This document shows positions 1-9,842 of a DNA stretch of 64,000 nt, in pieces. The position numbers were made by a program, and so were the translations under genes. The first letter of the stretch is position 1. Each line of letters starts with the position of its first letter. The DNA comes from Nitrospira sp. Its GTDB lineage: Bacteria > Nitrospirota > Nitrospiria > Nitrospirales > Nitrospiraceae. The stretch spans positions 310,001 to 374,000 of the forward strand of contig JAFEBI010000011.1 of NCBI GenBank assembly GCA_018242725.1. The letters are read 5' to 3'. The notes beneath the pieces were generated by a model that saw nothing but the letters and a program-made list of their open reading frames with translations, was not told the DNA's origin and did not search any database.

Positions 1-804
1 CTTCCCGTGGACGAACCGGACGGCATGCGAACCGAAAACTCGGTTGGGGCTGTGACCGTCACGCTTGAAGCGGAACAGACCCGCGCTCTGCTGTACGACG
101 TAGCCGGAGCGTATCACACGAGGATCGAAGATCTGTTGCTCACGGCGCTGACGCGAACGATCACCGAATGGACAGGATGTGCCGAGACCTTGATCGACCT
201 GGAATGGCACGGGCGCGAAGATCTGTTCCCTGACCTCGATCTGTCGAGGACCGTCGGATGGTTCACGGCAATTCATCCGATGCTGCTGCGCGTAGAAGGG
301 CAGGACACCGGCGACGACGTCAAATCGGTTAAAGAGCAACTGCGGAGGATTCCCGGTCGTGGCGTCGGATATGGCGTTTTGCGGTATCTGCTCAAGAGCG
401 AAGCTGAGACTGCATTGCGGCGACGTCCAGGCGCCGAAGTCTGCTTCAACTATTTCGGTCAATTGGACCGTGCAGTGGCCGAACGGTCGATGTTCGACTT
501 GGCACAGGAATCGGTCGGCAAAGAGCATGGGCCGGACAATCGGATGCCGTATGAGCTGACCGTGAATGCGGAGGTGCTTCGGGATCGGCTGAGCCTCACG
601 TGGAGTTACAGTCGAAACCGCTATCGACGGACGACGATTGAGCGTTTAGGACATGCCTATGTCGATCATTTGCATACCCTGATCACACATTGCACGTCTT
701 CCGAGGCGGGTGGCTATACGCCGTCCGATTTCCCCGACGTCGAGATTGAGCAGGATGTGTTAGACACAATATTGGAAAGAATGGATGAGAGCCATGCGAG
801 ATAA
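1..804 (+). CDS. NRPS C-terminal fragment: epimerisation (E) domain, 5'-truncated by window edge
   Basis: The reading frame is open from base 1 and ends at a TAA at 802-804, so this is the end of a larger synthetase. What is visible (about 267 residues) is the second half of an NRPS epimerisation domain. It has an E4-type HGRE (residue ~70), an E5-type RTVGWFT, an E6-type PGRGVGYG and an E7-type FNYFGQ. Such domains convert the carrier-bound L-residue to the D form before transfer to a D-specific condensation domain. The next gene starts inside this one (20-base overlap) with a condensation domain of the LSPLQEG type common after E domains, so the two subunits very likely work consecutively. 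The amino acid handled upstream cannot be seen here. Confidence 0.9.
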   Translation, partial: LPVDEPDGMRTENSVGAVTVTLEAEQTRALLYDVAGAYHTRIEDLLLTALTRTITEWTGCAETLIDLEWHGREDLFPDLDLSRTVGWFTAIHPMLLRVEGQDTGDDVKSVKEQLRRIPGRGVGYGVLRYLLKSEAETALRRRPGAEVCFNYFGQLDRAVAERSMFDLAQESVGKEHGPDNRMPYELTVNAEVLRDRLSLTWSYSRNRYRRTTIERLGHAYVDHLHTLITHCTSSEAGGYTPSDFPDVEIEQDVLDTILERMDESHAR

Positions 805-3800
805 GAGTCAGATCGAAGCCATGTACTATCTGTCCCCGCTCCAAGAGGGACTCTTGTTTCATCGGGTCGCCGAAGGAGAAGCCGATCCCTACTGGTATCA
901 ATATGGGTATCGCCTGCAGGGTGATCTGCAGGAAGACCTGTTTGTCCAAGCTTGGCAAGAAGCGGTCCGTCGGCATGCGATTCTTCGCACGGCGTTCATC
1001 TGGGAGGGGGTCGAGCGGCCGTTGCAGGTTGTGCGGCGTGATGTCGATATGCCCATTCATCGGCACGATTTCCGTGGGCTGTCCGTGTCCGATCGGGAGA
1101 AAGCGGTCGAAGCACTTCTCATGAAGGACCGGCAGGACGGCATGGATTTTTTGGTGCCGCCATTGATGCGATTGCATTTGGTCGCGACGTCGCAGGGCGA
1201 GTGGTATTTGTTCAACAGCCATCATCACATCCTTTTGGATGGATGGAGTATGTCGCTGCTGCTCCAGGACGTGTTGTCGATCTACGGTCTGCTCCGGAAA
1301 GGCGGCACTCCTCGGCGTTGTGAGTCGCGCCCCTATCGTGAGTATATTGCATGGAGAAATCGTCAGGACGAGCGGGCGGCGGAGGTCTTTTGGCGCACCC
1401 ACCTGGCCGGATTCCGCACTCCGACCACACTGGCTTTGCCCGGATCGGACGAGCTCGAGACAGACGAGCGCTTGCTCTATGCGGAACAAGAGACACGAAT
1501 CGATCCGTCGCGTTGGAAGATGATGCAGGCCTTCGCGCAGAAGCAGCGAGTGACGATCAATACCCTCATTCAAGGCGCGTGTGCGGTGCTGCTGAACCGG
1601 TACAGCGGCGAGCGGGACGTGCTGTTTGGGGCGACGGTATCTGGAAGACCCGTCGAGCTTGCGGGATCGGACAACATGGTCGGCCTCTTCATCAATACGA
1701 TCCCGGTGAGAGTCGCAGTGGCCGGCGATCAGACAATCGCGGAGTGGTTGAGCGCATTGCAAGTCCACAACAGTACAATCCGCCAGTACGAGTGGACGCC
1801 GCTGACCAAGGTCCAGCGTTGGAGCGAAATCGCAGCCGGCCGGCCGCTGTTCGACACGCTGGTCGTCTTCGAGAGCTATCCGGAACAGGGAGGCGAGGGG
1901 CCCGCGACCGGATTGACGATCAGTTCCCTCAAGACAGGGAGGCATGACGGAACGGAACAGGGCCCCATGCTTACGACCGGCCGGAACAATTATCCGCTCT
2001 CCCTCATGGTTGAACCGGGTGAAGAGTTGCGACTCATCGTCTCCTATGCTCGCCGTCGGTTTACGCATGCCAGTGTCCGCCGGCTGTTGAACGATGTCAC
2101 GACCTTAATCGATTGCATGATGGCCTCGCCGACCGGCCGGCTGTTCGAACTGTCCCTGGCAAAGCACGCCGAGCGGCGGCTGTCCCCACAATCATCCGTA
2201 TCCACTCTGCCTGCTCCGGCGGCGTGCATTCACGACGTATTCGCCGACTATGCGCACAAAGATCCGGATAGGATCGCGGTCGCCTACGAGGGGGACTCGT
2301 TGACCTATCGTGAACTCAACACGCGCGCGGACTCATTGGCATCCATTCTGCGCACGATGGGAGTCGGGCCGGAAGCGCTCATCGGAATCTGTATGGATCG
2401 GTCGCTGGATATGATCATCGGGCTCTTCGCCATCCTCAAAGCAGGTGCGGGATTTGTGCCGATTGATCCCAAGCTCCCGCAAGCACGGGTCGCCTTCATG
2501 GTGCGGGACAGCGGCGCCAACATCGTGCTCACGCACTCCGCAGGGGCGGAGTCGCTCCAAGGAATTGACACGACGTGTATTCATGTGGATCGAGAATGGC
2601 CTGTCGCGCAGGCCGGAACGATCGCGACGCACCCTGCGCCGGTACGTCCGTACCACCTGGCGTATGTCATCTATACATCCGGATCTACAGGCGAACCTAA
2701 AGGAGTGTCGGTGGAACACCGGCAGCTTGTCGCCTATGTGCGCGCCGTGCTGGAACGGCTCGCGCTGCCTTCCGACGCAAGTCTGGCAACCGTGTCGACA
2801 GTGGGTGCGGATTTGGGCCACACATCCATCTTCGGGGCCCTCTGTTCGGGGCGCACCCTTCATGTGCTATCGACGGATTGGGGATTCGATCCCGACGCCA
2901 TGGCGTCGTACATGCACGGCCATAGGATCGGCGTTCTCAAGATCGCGCCGAGTCATCTTGGCGGGCTGCTCGAAGCGGCCGAACCGGCCCACGTCCTTCC
3001 CCAGCATTGTTTGATTCTCGGTGGCGAGCGGGTGCGGCCCGAGTTGGTGAACAAAGTGAAGGCGTTGGCACCAACTTGTACGATCGTCAACCATTACGGC
3101 CCCACGGAAACCACGGTCGGCGTGATCGCCAATCGGTTGGACGACTGGTCCGGCGACGAGTCGGTGGTGCCGATCGGCTGGCCGCTTGAAGGAGCACACG
3201 CCTATATCCTCGATCACGATATGAATGTCGTCCCGCTCGGTGTGCCGGGAGAACTGTATATCGGAGGAGCTGGGTTGGCGCGTGGCTATCTGCGGCGCCC
3301 GGCACTGACTGCCGATCGATTCATCCCCAACTTGTTTGGAGGGCAACCAGGCGAACGACTGTACCGGACCGGCGATCGTGTACGCGAGCGAGAGGACGGG
3401 GCGATTGAATACATCGGTCGCATGGATCATCAGGTGAAGCTCAGAGGATTCCGCATCGAATTGGGCGAAATCGAAAACAGACTGCGAAGCGAAAGTGACA
3501 TTGGTGACGCAGTAGCACTCGTGCGCGACGTGGAAGGCGGCTCACAACAGCTGGTGGCCTATATTACGGCGCCTGCTCCGGTCGACATCGGAGACTTGCG
3601 CAACAGACTGAGCAGGGCGCTTCCGGAATACATGGTGCCCGCGTCGATTGTCGTGATGGAATCCTGGCCTTTGACTCCCAATGGGAAAGTGGATCGCGCA
3701 GCGCTGCCAGACCCCCAGAACGCGAGGACCGGCTCTGCGGGCTATGTAGCACCTCGCAATGAGGTCGAAGCAACTCTCGCCGCCATCTGGGCAGATGTGC

Positions 3801-6800
3801 TGCGCATCGAGCGTATCGGTATACACGACAACTTTTTTTCACTCGGAGGAGATTCTATCCGCAGCCTTCAAGTGATCGCCAGGGCTAATCAAAAGGGAGT
3901 GAAGCTCACGCCCAAGCAGCTCTTCGAGTGTCAAACCGTCGCTGAAGCCGCAGCGGTAGCGATAGGCCCTGCAACGGCACAAACTCCGATGGACGGTTCG
4001 GCCGCATTCGCGGATCTGCCCGCACCCGCTGACACCACTCCCGTGAAATCCATGAATTCAGAAGGACCTGGAGTTTTTCCGCTTGTCGCCATGCCCCATG
4101 ACGAACTGGCGCTTCTACGGGAAGACTGGGGACAGATCGAAGATCTCTATCCGCTTTCGCCCATGCAGGAGGGAATGCTGTTTCACACCCTGCTGAATCC
4201 CGGCTCGGGGATCTACCTGATGCAGCAACGATATATGTGGCGCGGCCCGTTGGATCGCGACCAATTCGTGGCCGCCTGGCACCGAGTGATTCAGCGGTAT
4301 CAGATCCTGCGGACATCGTTCATGTGGAAGGATCTCCCCAAGCCACTGCAGGCGGTGCACACGACGGTCGACCTGTCGTCGGTCATCGAAGAGCTCGATT
4401 GGCGAGAGTGCCCTGAATCGGAACATGACGAACGGCTGCAGGAGTTACTGCAAGCCGAATTGACGAAAGGCTTGGAGCTGGCCAGACCGCCGCTCATGCG
4501 GATCCATCTCATCCGTCTGGAGGACGAATCGTATGCCATCGTCAGAAGTTTCCATCATATCCTGACCGACGATTGGTGTTTCTCGCTCCTCATGATGGAT
4601 TTCAGGGCCTATTACCAGGCGTCTCTTCAAGGCCGTGACCTGGAGTTGCCGCCCGTCAAGCCCTATCGAGACTACATTGCCTGGCTTAAGAAACAGGATC
4701 TTGCCGCTGCGGAAACATTTTGGCGGAAGGAGCTCAAAGATTGCTCCGGGCCCACGGCCTTGGGCATTGAGCAAGCCACTGTCTCCGGCGAAGGAGACGA
4801 CACGGCGGTCGACGACGTCTACATGGAACTATCGGCCCAGGCAACTGAACAGTTGCAGACGATGGCCTCACGACATCACCTAACGCCGAATACGATTCTT
4901 CAGGGCGCCTGGGCCCTGCTATTGGCCCACTACAATGGCCAGCACGACGTGGTCTTCGGCGTCACGGTCGCCGGGCGACCGACGGACTTGGAGGGAGTTG
5001 AGTCCATCGTTGGCTTATTCATCAATAGCCTGCCTCTCAAAGTAAGAATCCAGTCTGAGATGTCAGTCGCCGAATGGCTCAAAGAACTCCTCGCACAAAA
5101 CTATCGGATTCGACAGTTCGAGTATGCCCCTCTGATCGACATTCAGCGATGGGGAGGCATGGCGGCGGGTCAGTCACTGTTTCACAGCTTGCTAGTGTTC
5201 GAGAACGCGCCGAAAGATCCTCGCCTTGGCGAGCAATGGGGAACGATCGACATCGCCTATGATCACGACAGGGTTCACACGAATTATCCTATGACAGTTG
5301 TGGGCTATCCCGGCCGAGAATTGGGCGTCCGCCTGTCATTTCAGACACGCTGCTTCGATCGCGAGTCGGTGCAACGGATGCTGGAGCATCTCAAGCATCT
5401 CCTTGAATGCATGGTCGCGAACCCCGAGACGCGGCTCGGTGATCTCTCGCTGATCACAGACGAGGAGCGGCGACAGCTGATCGAGAATTGGAGCATGACA
5501 AACGAGTCTCCGCTCCCGGACTACCGGTTCAACAGATTGTTCGAGGCGCAAGTGGTCAGGACTCCCGATGCCGTCGCTGCCGCTTGTCAGGGGAGAAGTC
5601 TGACCTATGCCGAATTGAACCGGCGCGCCAACGTGATCGCTCATGCGCTCCGCACTCGAGGGGCCGGTCCCGACTGCCTGGTGGCGATCTTGAACGAACG
5701 GGGTTTGGACCTGCTGCTGATGATCGTGGGTATTTTCAAAGCCGGGGCCGCCTATCTTCCCCTCGATCCCGGGCATCCGGAACGGCGCCTTGCCCAGGTG
5801 CTGGAGGACAGCCGAGCAGCGATGATCCTAACGACGAAAGGATATCTTGATCGGATTGAAAAGGCGATGGCGCTCGGTGCAGGGAGTGCGCCGGTATACG
5901 CGTTGGAACGGTTGTTGACGGAAGAGGTGGACGATTCCCATCCAGCCGTGGATGTCTCCCCGGCCAATCTCGCCTATGTCATGTATACCTCAGGGTCGAC
6001 CGGCGTGCCGAAGGGCGCCATGGTGGAGCACCAGGCAATGGTCAATCATTTGCTCAGCAAAATCCCTGCCTTGCAGTTGACCGGCTGCGATATCGTGGCC
6101 CAAACCGCATCGCAATGTTTCGACATCTCGGTATGGCAATTCCTTACGGCGTTACTATGCGGCGGACGCGTCGAGATCATTCCGAGTTCGGTCGTGCAGG
6201 ATCCCCGGGAGTTGTTGCATGAAATTCGTGCCAGAAACATCACGGTTCTGGAAATCGTTCCCTCGCTGATGAACGGACTTCTCGAAGAGGAGCCTCTGGC
6301 GCTTCCGTTGCGCTGGATGCTGCCGACGGGCGAGGCGCTGTCGCCAGAGTTGTGCCGGAAATGGTTCGCATGTTATCCGGCTGTGCCGCTGGTGAACGCC
6401 TATGGGCCAGCGGAATGCGCGGACGACTGTGCACTGCATACCATGATTGCCCCCGACCGATCCGAGAGCGGCTATGTCCCGATCGGGCGGCCGATTCCAA
6501 ATCTTCGCCTCTACCTGTCTGGACCCGATTTGGAATTGACTCCCGTTGGTGTGGCGGGCGAGCTGTGCATCGGCGGGGTGGGCGTCGGTCGGGGCTATCG
6601 AAATGATCCTGCTCGAACTGCTGCCTCCTTCGTGCCGGATCCGTTCGCAACCAAACCGGGCCTGCGACTTTACCGCAGCGGAGATCTGGTGCGGTTCCGC
6701 TCCGATGGCATATTGGAGTTTTTGGGACGGCGAGACCATCAGGTCAAAATTCGGGGATATCGTATCGAACTGGGGGAGATTGAAGCGCGAATTCTCCACC

Positions 6801-9748
6801 ATCCAGCCGTGCGGGAGGCGGTTGTGGTCGCGCGGGAGGATCGACCAGGAGATAAGCGACTGGTCGCCTATATCGTGAGCGAGAGGACGATGCGCGATGC
6901 GGCAAGTCTTCGAGCATTCGTCGCGGAGACGCTACCGGACTATATGGTGCCAACAGTCGTGATGTTCCTGGATGTGTTGCCGCTGACGCCAAACGGAAAG
7001 ATTGATCGAAAGGCTCTTCCAATTCCGGAGGAGGGCGACCTGTCACCACGCGGCGGAGGGCCTCGTACTGCAGTTCAAGAGATCTTGGCAGGAATCTGGG
7101 GAGAGATTCTCGGAACGAAGCACGTTGGCATTCATGACAACTTCTTCGAGCTAGGCGGCCATTCGCTTCTGGCGACACAGGTCGTCTCAAGAATCCGCTC
7201 CTCCTTCCAGGTCGAACTGCCGCTTCGAAGTCTCTTTGAAGCCCCGACGGTCGAGGCGTTCAGCGCCGTCATAGAGCAGGCCTGTTCCAGTCGTGAAGGG
7301 ACATCGTTGGTACCGCTGACTCCTGTCGAACGGCACGAACCGCTCGCACTGTCGTTTGCACAGCAACGGCTGTGGTTTCTGTCGCAGATGGAACCGGAAG
7401 GCTGGTCGTACAATCTCCCGTTTGCGTTACGGCTGTCCGGGACACTCGATGTCGATGCCTTGTCGCGAAGTTTCGAGCAGGTGATCGCCAGACACGAAAC
7501 GCTGAGAACGACATTCCATGAAAGCGACGGCGAACCGGTGCAAGTTATCGGCTCAGGAGAAGTATTCGCCTTACAGATTGACGACCTGAGCGGGGTGCCG
7601 GAAGAGCGGAGGAATGAAACTGTACGCCGAGCTGCTTCAGTGGAGGTACGGCGGCCGTTCCGGTTGGACGAAGACCAGCCCATTCGCGCGCGGGTACTCC
7701 GACTGACCGAGCAGGAACATGTTCTACTCGTCACGCTCCATCATATCGCCGCGGATGCCTGGTCGATGACACTCTTGGCCAGCGAAATTGCCGTCTTCTA
7801 TCAGGCTCGAGTAGGGCAGTCGGCGAACACCGCCGATGGACTCCCTCCGTTACCGGTGCAGTATGCGGACTTTGCCCACTGGCAACGGCAGTGGCTGCGA
7901 GGACCGGTGTTGGAAGCGCATCTGGCCTACTGGAAACAGCGGTTGGGCGTCAACCCGCCGGTGTTGAAATTGCCGACAGGTCGGCCGCGTCCGGCCGTGC
8001 AGAGCTTCCGCGGCGCGCGACATCCATTCATAGTTCCCATGGAACAAGCCGAGCGGCTGCGCATGTTGAGCCGTAAACAAGGCGTGACCTTGTTCATGAC
8101 ACTTCTGGCAGCCTTCAACACGCTGCTCTTCCGCACGACCGGGCAGGAAGACATTCTGCTCGGTACCGACGTGGCGAACCGCAACCGTGAAGAGACTGAA
8201 GGTCTGGTGGGATTCTTCGTGAATCTCCTCCCGCTTCGCAGCGATCTTAGCGGCAATCCCACGTTCCTGGAACTGCTGGCGCAGGTGCGGCGTACGGCTT
8301 TGGAGGCCTATGCACATCAAGATTTGCCGTTCGAAAAGATCGTGGAAACGCTGAAGCTCAAGCGGGATCTTGGAGGAAATCCGCTCGTGCAAGCGCTCCT
8401 GGTGCTGCAAAACGTCCCGCCGCCGTCCATGCAATTGCCCGGACTGGAAGTCGGCGCGCTTGAATTCGAAAGTGAGGTCGCCCGGTTCGACCTTGGGCTG
8501 TTTATGGAAGATTCCGACGAGGGCATGACCGGCCTGTGGAAATACAGCACGGATCTCTTCGACGCCGACACGATCGCCGCTCTATCGGAACGGTTCGTGA
8601 CGCTGCTCGGAAGTGTCGTTGCCCATCCGGAGGCAACACTGTCCACGCTCGAGATCCTGTCGCATACAGAAAAGGAGTCCGCCATGATCGAATCCAAGCA
8701 ACGAGCGGAGAATAAGTTCAAGCGATTCAAGACCATTCAGCCAAAAGCGGTGAACGTTGCTCAGAGGACGCTGGTCGAGCGGAGGTATCTCGAATCGGAT
8801 CAGCTGTTGCCGCTGGTCTTGCAACCCGCGGTCGACGACGTGGATCTTGCCGCCTGGGCGCAAGACCATCGGACGAAGGTCGAACAGGATTTGCTCGCGC
8901 ATGGAGCGATCTTGTTCCGCGGGTTCGCGCTCACAAGTCCCGAGGATTTTGAGCAGGTCGCGCAGGCGTTGTGTCCCACGCTGTTCGGCGAATACGGCGA
9001 TTTGCCGCGCGAGAAAGCCGGACGCCACCTCTATGGATCGACACCCTATCCCGCGGATAAGACGATTCTCTTTCACAATGAAAGCTCACATCTGCATCGC
9101 TGGCCATTGAAACAATCCTTTTTCTGCGTGCAGGCGTCGCAGGAAGGCGGGGAGACCCCCATCGTGGACTGCCGGAAAATGTACGAAGGTCTGCGGCCGG
9201 AGCTTCGCGAGAAATTTACGAAACGGGCATTGATGTACGTGAGGAATTTCACCCCGGGGTTCGACGTGAGTTGGCAGGAATTTTTTCACACCGAAGACAA
9301 GTCGGTCGTGGAAGAGACCTGCCGACAGCATGGCGTCGAATGGGATTGGACATCGGACGGAGGTCTGCGGACCAGACAGATCTGTCCGGCGATCGTGAAG
9401 CATCCCAGAACGGGAGACGTCGTTTTCTTTAATCAGATTCAACTGCATCACATCTCATATTTGGAGCCGGCGGTCCGGAATTCACTGGTCGAGGTGCTGG
9501 GCATTGATCGGGTGCCGCGCAACGTCTACTTCGGCGACGGCTCTCCGATCGATGACGAGACGGCGGCGGAAATCGGTGAGCTCTATGAGCGGACCTCGGT
9601 GCGGTTCCCTTGGCGGAATGGAGACCTGCTCATGCTCGACAACATGCTCGTGGCCCATGCCCGTTCGCCGTTCACGGGTCCACGCAAGATCGTCGTTGCG
9701 ATGGGAGAGATGATCAATCAACGGGACGTGCAGACGGTGAACGCCTAG
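785..9748 (+). CDS. NRPS subunit, C-A(Asp)-T-C-A(Dab-like)-T-C-hydroxylase
   Basis: A 2987-residue synthetase with two complete modules, a third condensation domain and a fused oxygenase. Domains in order: C1 (~12-450, HHILLDGW); A1 (~480-985, YTSGSTG); T1 (~985-1060, LGGDS); C2 (~1115-1545, HHILTDDW); A2 (~1580-2085); T2 (~2095-2165, LGGHS); C3 (~2180-2625, HHIAADAW); a TauD/SyrP-like Fe(II)/2-oxoglutarate hydroxylase (~2650-2985) with HNE at 2764-2766, distal His 2958 and Arg 2967. Specificity residues aligned by eye to GrsA give DLTKIGHVG(K) for A1, close to the known Asp code, and DIWELTADD(K) for A2, which resembles diaminobutyrate codes of pseudomonads. C3 has no A-T of its own, so it probably acts with the first A-T of the next subunit. 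The ATG at 785 has GGAAAG 5 bases upstream; the ATG at 794 is an alternative. The product is inferred, not proven. Confidence 0.93.
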   Translation: MRAMRDKSQIEAMYYLSPLQEGLLFHRVAEGEADPYWYQYGYRLQGDLQEDLFVQAWQEAVRRHAILRTAFIWEGVERPLQVVRRDVDMPIHRHDFRGLSVSDREKAVEALLMKDRQDGMDFLVPPLMRLHLVATSQGEWYLFNSHHHILLDGWSMSLLLQDVLSIYGLLRKGGTPRRCESRPYREYIAWRNRQDERAAEVFWRTHLAGFRTPTTLALPGSDELETDERLLYAEQETRIDPSRWKMMQAFAQKQRVTINTLIQGACAVLLNRYSGERDVLFGATVSGRPVELAGSDNMVGLFINTIPVRVAVAGDQTIAEWLSALQVHNSTIRQYEWTPLTKVQRWSEIAAGRPLFDTLVVFESYPEQGGEGPATGLTISSLKTGRHDGTEQGPMLTTGRNNYPLSLMVEPGEELRLIVSYARRRFTHASVRRLLNDVTTLIDCMMASPTGRLFELSLAKHAERRLSPQSSVSTLPAPAACIHDVFADYAHKDPDRIAVAYEGDSLTYRELNTRADSLASILRTMGVGPEALIGICMDRSLDMIIGLFAILKAGAGFVPIDPKLPQARVAFMVRDSGANIVLTHSAGAESLQGIDTTCIHVDREWPVAQAGTIATHPAPVRPYHLAYVIYTSGSTGEPKGVSVEHRQLVAYVRAVLERLALPSDASLATVSTVGADLGHTSIFGALCSGRTLHVLSTDWGFDPDAMASYMHGHRIGVLKIAPSHLGGLLEAAEPAHVLPQHCLILGGERVRPELVNKVKALAPTCTIVNHYGPTETTVGVIANRLDDWSGDESVVPIGWPLEGAHAYILDHDMNVVPLGVPGELYIGGAGLARGYLRRPALTADRFIPNLFGGQPGERLYRTGDRVREREDGAIEYIGRMDHQVKLRGFRIELGEIENRLRSESDIGDAVALVRDVEGGSQQLVAYITAPAPVDIGDLRNRLSRALPEYMVPASIVVMESWPLTPNGKVDRAALPDPQNARTGSAGYVAPRNEVEATLAAIWADVLRIERIGIHDNFFSLGGDSIRSLQVIARANQKGVKLTPKQLFECQTVAEAAAVAIGPATAQTPMDGSAAFADLPAPADTTPVKSMNSEGPGVFPLVAMPHDELALLREDWGQIEDLYPLSPMQEGMLFHTLLNPGSGIYLMQQRYMWRGPLDRDQFVAAWHRVIQRYQILRTSFMWKDLPKPLQAVHTTVDLSSVIEELDWRECPESEHDERLQELLQAELTKGLELARPPLMRIHLIRLEDESYAIVRSFHHILTDDWCFSLLMMDFRAYYQASLQGRDLELPPVKPYRDYIAWLKKQDLAAAETFWRKELKDCSGPTALGIEQATVSGEGDDTAVDDVYMELSAQATEQLQTMASRHHLTPNTILQGAWALLLAHYNGQHDVVFGVTVAGRPTDLEGVESIVGLFINSLPLKVRIQSEMSVAEWLKELLAQNYRIRQFEYAPLIDIQRWGGMAAGQSLFHSLLVFENAPKDPRLGEQWGTIDIAYDHDRVHTNYPMTVVGYPGRELGVRLSFQTRCFDRESVQRMLEHLKHLLECMVANPETRLGDLSLITDEERRQLIENWSMTNESPLPDYRFNRLFEAQVVRTPDAVAAACQGRSLTYAELNRRANVIAHALRTRGAGPDCLVAILNERGLDLLLMIVGIFKAGAAYLPLDPGHPERRLAQVLEDSRAAMILTTKGYLDRIEKAMALGAGSAPVYALERLLTEEVDDSHPAVDVSPANLAYVMYTSGSTGVPKGAMVEHQAMVNHLLSKIPALQLTGCDIVAQTASQCFDISVWQFLTALLCGGRVEIIPSSVVQDPRELLHEIRARNITVLEIVPSLMNGLLEEEPLALPLRWMLPTGEALSPELCRKWFACYPAVPLVNAYGPAECADDCALHTMIAPDRSESGYVPIGRPIPNLRLYLSGPDLELTPVGVAGELCIGGVGVGRGYRNDPARTAASFVPDPFATKPGLRLYRSGDLVRFRSDGILEFLGRRDHQVKIRGYRIELGEIEARILHHPAVREAVVVAREDRPGDKRLVAYIVSERTMRDAASLRAFVAETLPDYMVPTVVMFLDVLPLTPNGKIDRKALPIPEEGDLSPRGGGPRTAVQEILAGIWGEILGTKHVGIHDNFFELGGHSLLATQVVSRIRSSFQVELPLRSLFEAPTVEAFSAVIEQACSSREGTSLVPLTPVERHEPLALSFAQQRLWFLSQMEPEGWSYNLPFALRLSGTLDVDALSRSFEQVIARHETLRTTFHESDGEPVQVIGSGEVFALQIDDLSGVPEERRNETVRRAASVEVRRPFRLDEDQPIRARVLRLTEQEHVLLVTLHHIAADAWSMTLLASEIAVFYQARVGQSANTADGLPPLPVQYADFAHWQRQWLRGPVLEAHLAYWKQRLGVNPPVLKLPTGRPRPAVQSFRGARHPFIVPMEQAERLRMLSRKQGVTLFMTLLAAFNTLLFRTTGQEDILLGTDVANRNREETEGLVGFFVNLLPLRSDLSGNPTFLELLAQVRRTALEAYAHQDLPFEKIVETLKLKRDLGGNPLVQALLVLQNVPPPSMQLPGLEVGALEFESEVARFDLGLFMEDSDEGMTGLWKYSTDLFDADTIAALSERFVTLLGSVVAHPEATLSTLEILSHTEKESAMIESKQRAENKFKRFKTIQPKAVNVAQRTLVERRYLESDQLLPLVLQPAVDDVDLAAWAQDHRTKVEQDLLAHGAILFRGFALTSPEDFEQVAQALCPTLFGEYGDLPREKAGRHLYGSTPYPADKTILFHNESSHLHRWPLKQSFFCVQASQEGGETPIVDCRKMYEGLRPELREKFTKRALMYVRNFTPGFDVSWQEFFHTEDKSVVEETCRQHGVEWDWTSDGGLRTRQICPAIVKHPRTGDVVFFNQIQLHHISYLEPAVRNSLVEVLGIDRVPRNVYFGDGSPIDDETAAEIGELYERTSVRFPWRNGDLLMLDNMLVAHARSPFTGPRKIVVAMGEMINQRDVQTVNA
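8671..8686 (+). promoter_or_regulatory. Internal ribosome-binding site and in-frame ATG at the C3/hydroxylase junction
   Basis: Inside the large synthetase gene, AAAGGAG (8671-8677) sits 6 bases before an in-frame ATG at 8684, codon 2634. This is exactly where the third condensation domain ends and the hydroxylase begins. Translation from here would give a free hydroxylase of about 354 residues, the usual length of stand-alone SyrP-type enzymes. The site may be a relic of a gene fusion or a working second start. Confidence 0.45.
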
Positions 9749-9842
9749 CACGCTGCAACGTTCACTTCGATAATGGAACGGCCCGCGGGATGGTCACAAC
9801 GACCGTGTCGACGGACTTTTTTACCATTCTGCTAGAGGCATC

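Noticed and set aside
683-2068. A 461-codon open frame on the minus strand
   Set aside because: It lies fully antisense to the well-supported synthetase and the E-domain end, has no RBS or domain, and reflects G+C-rich codon bias.
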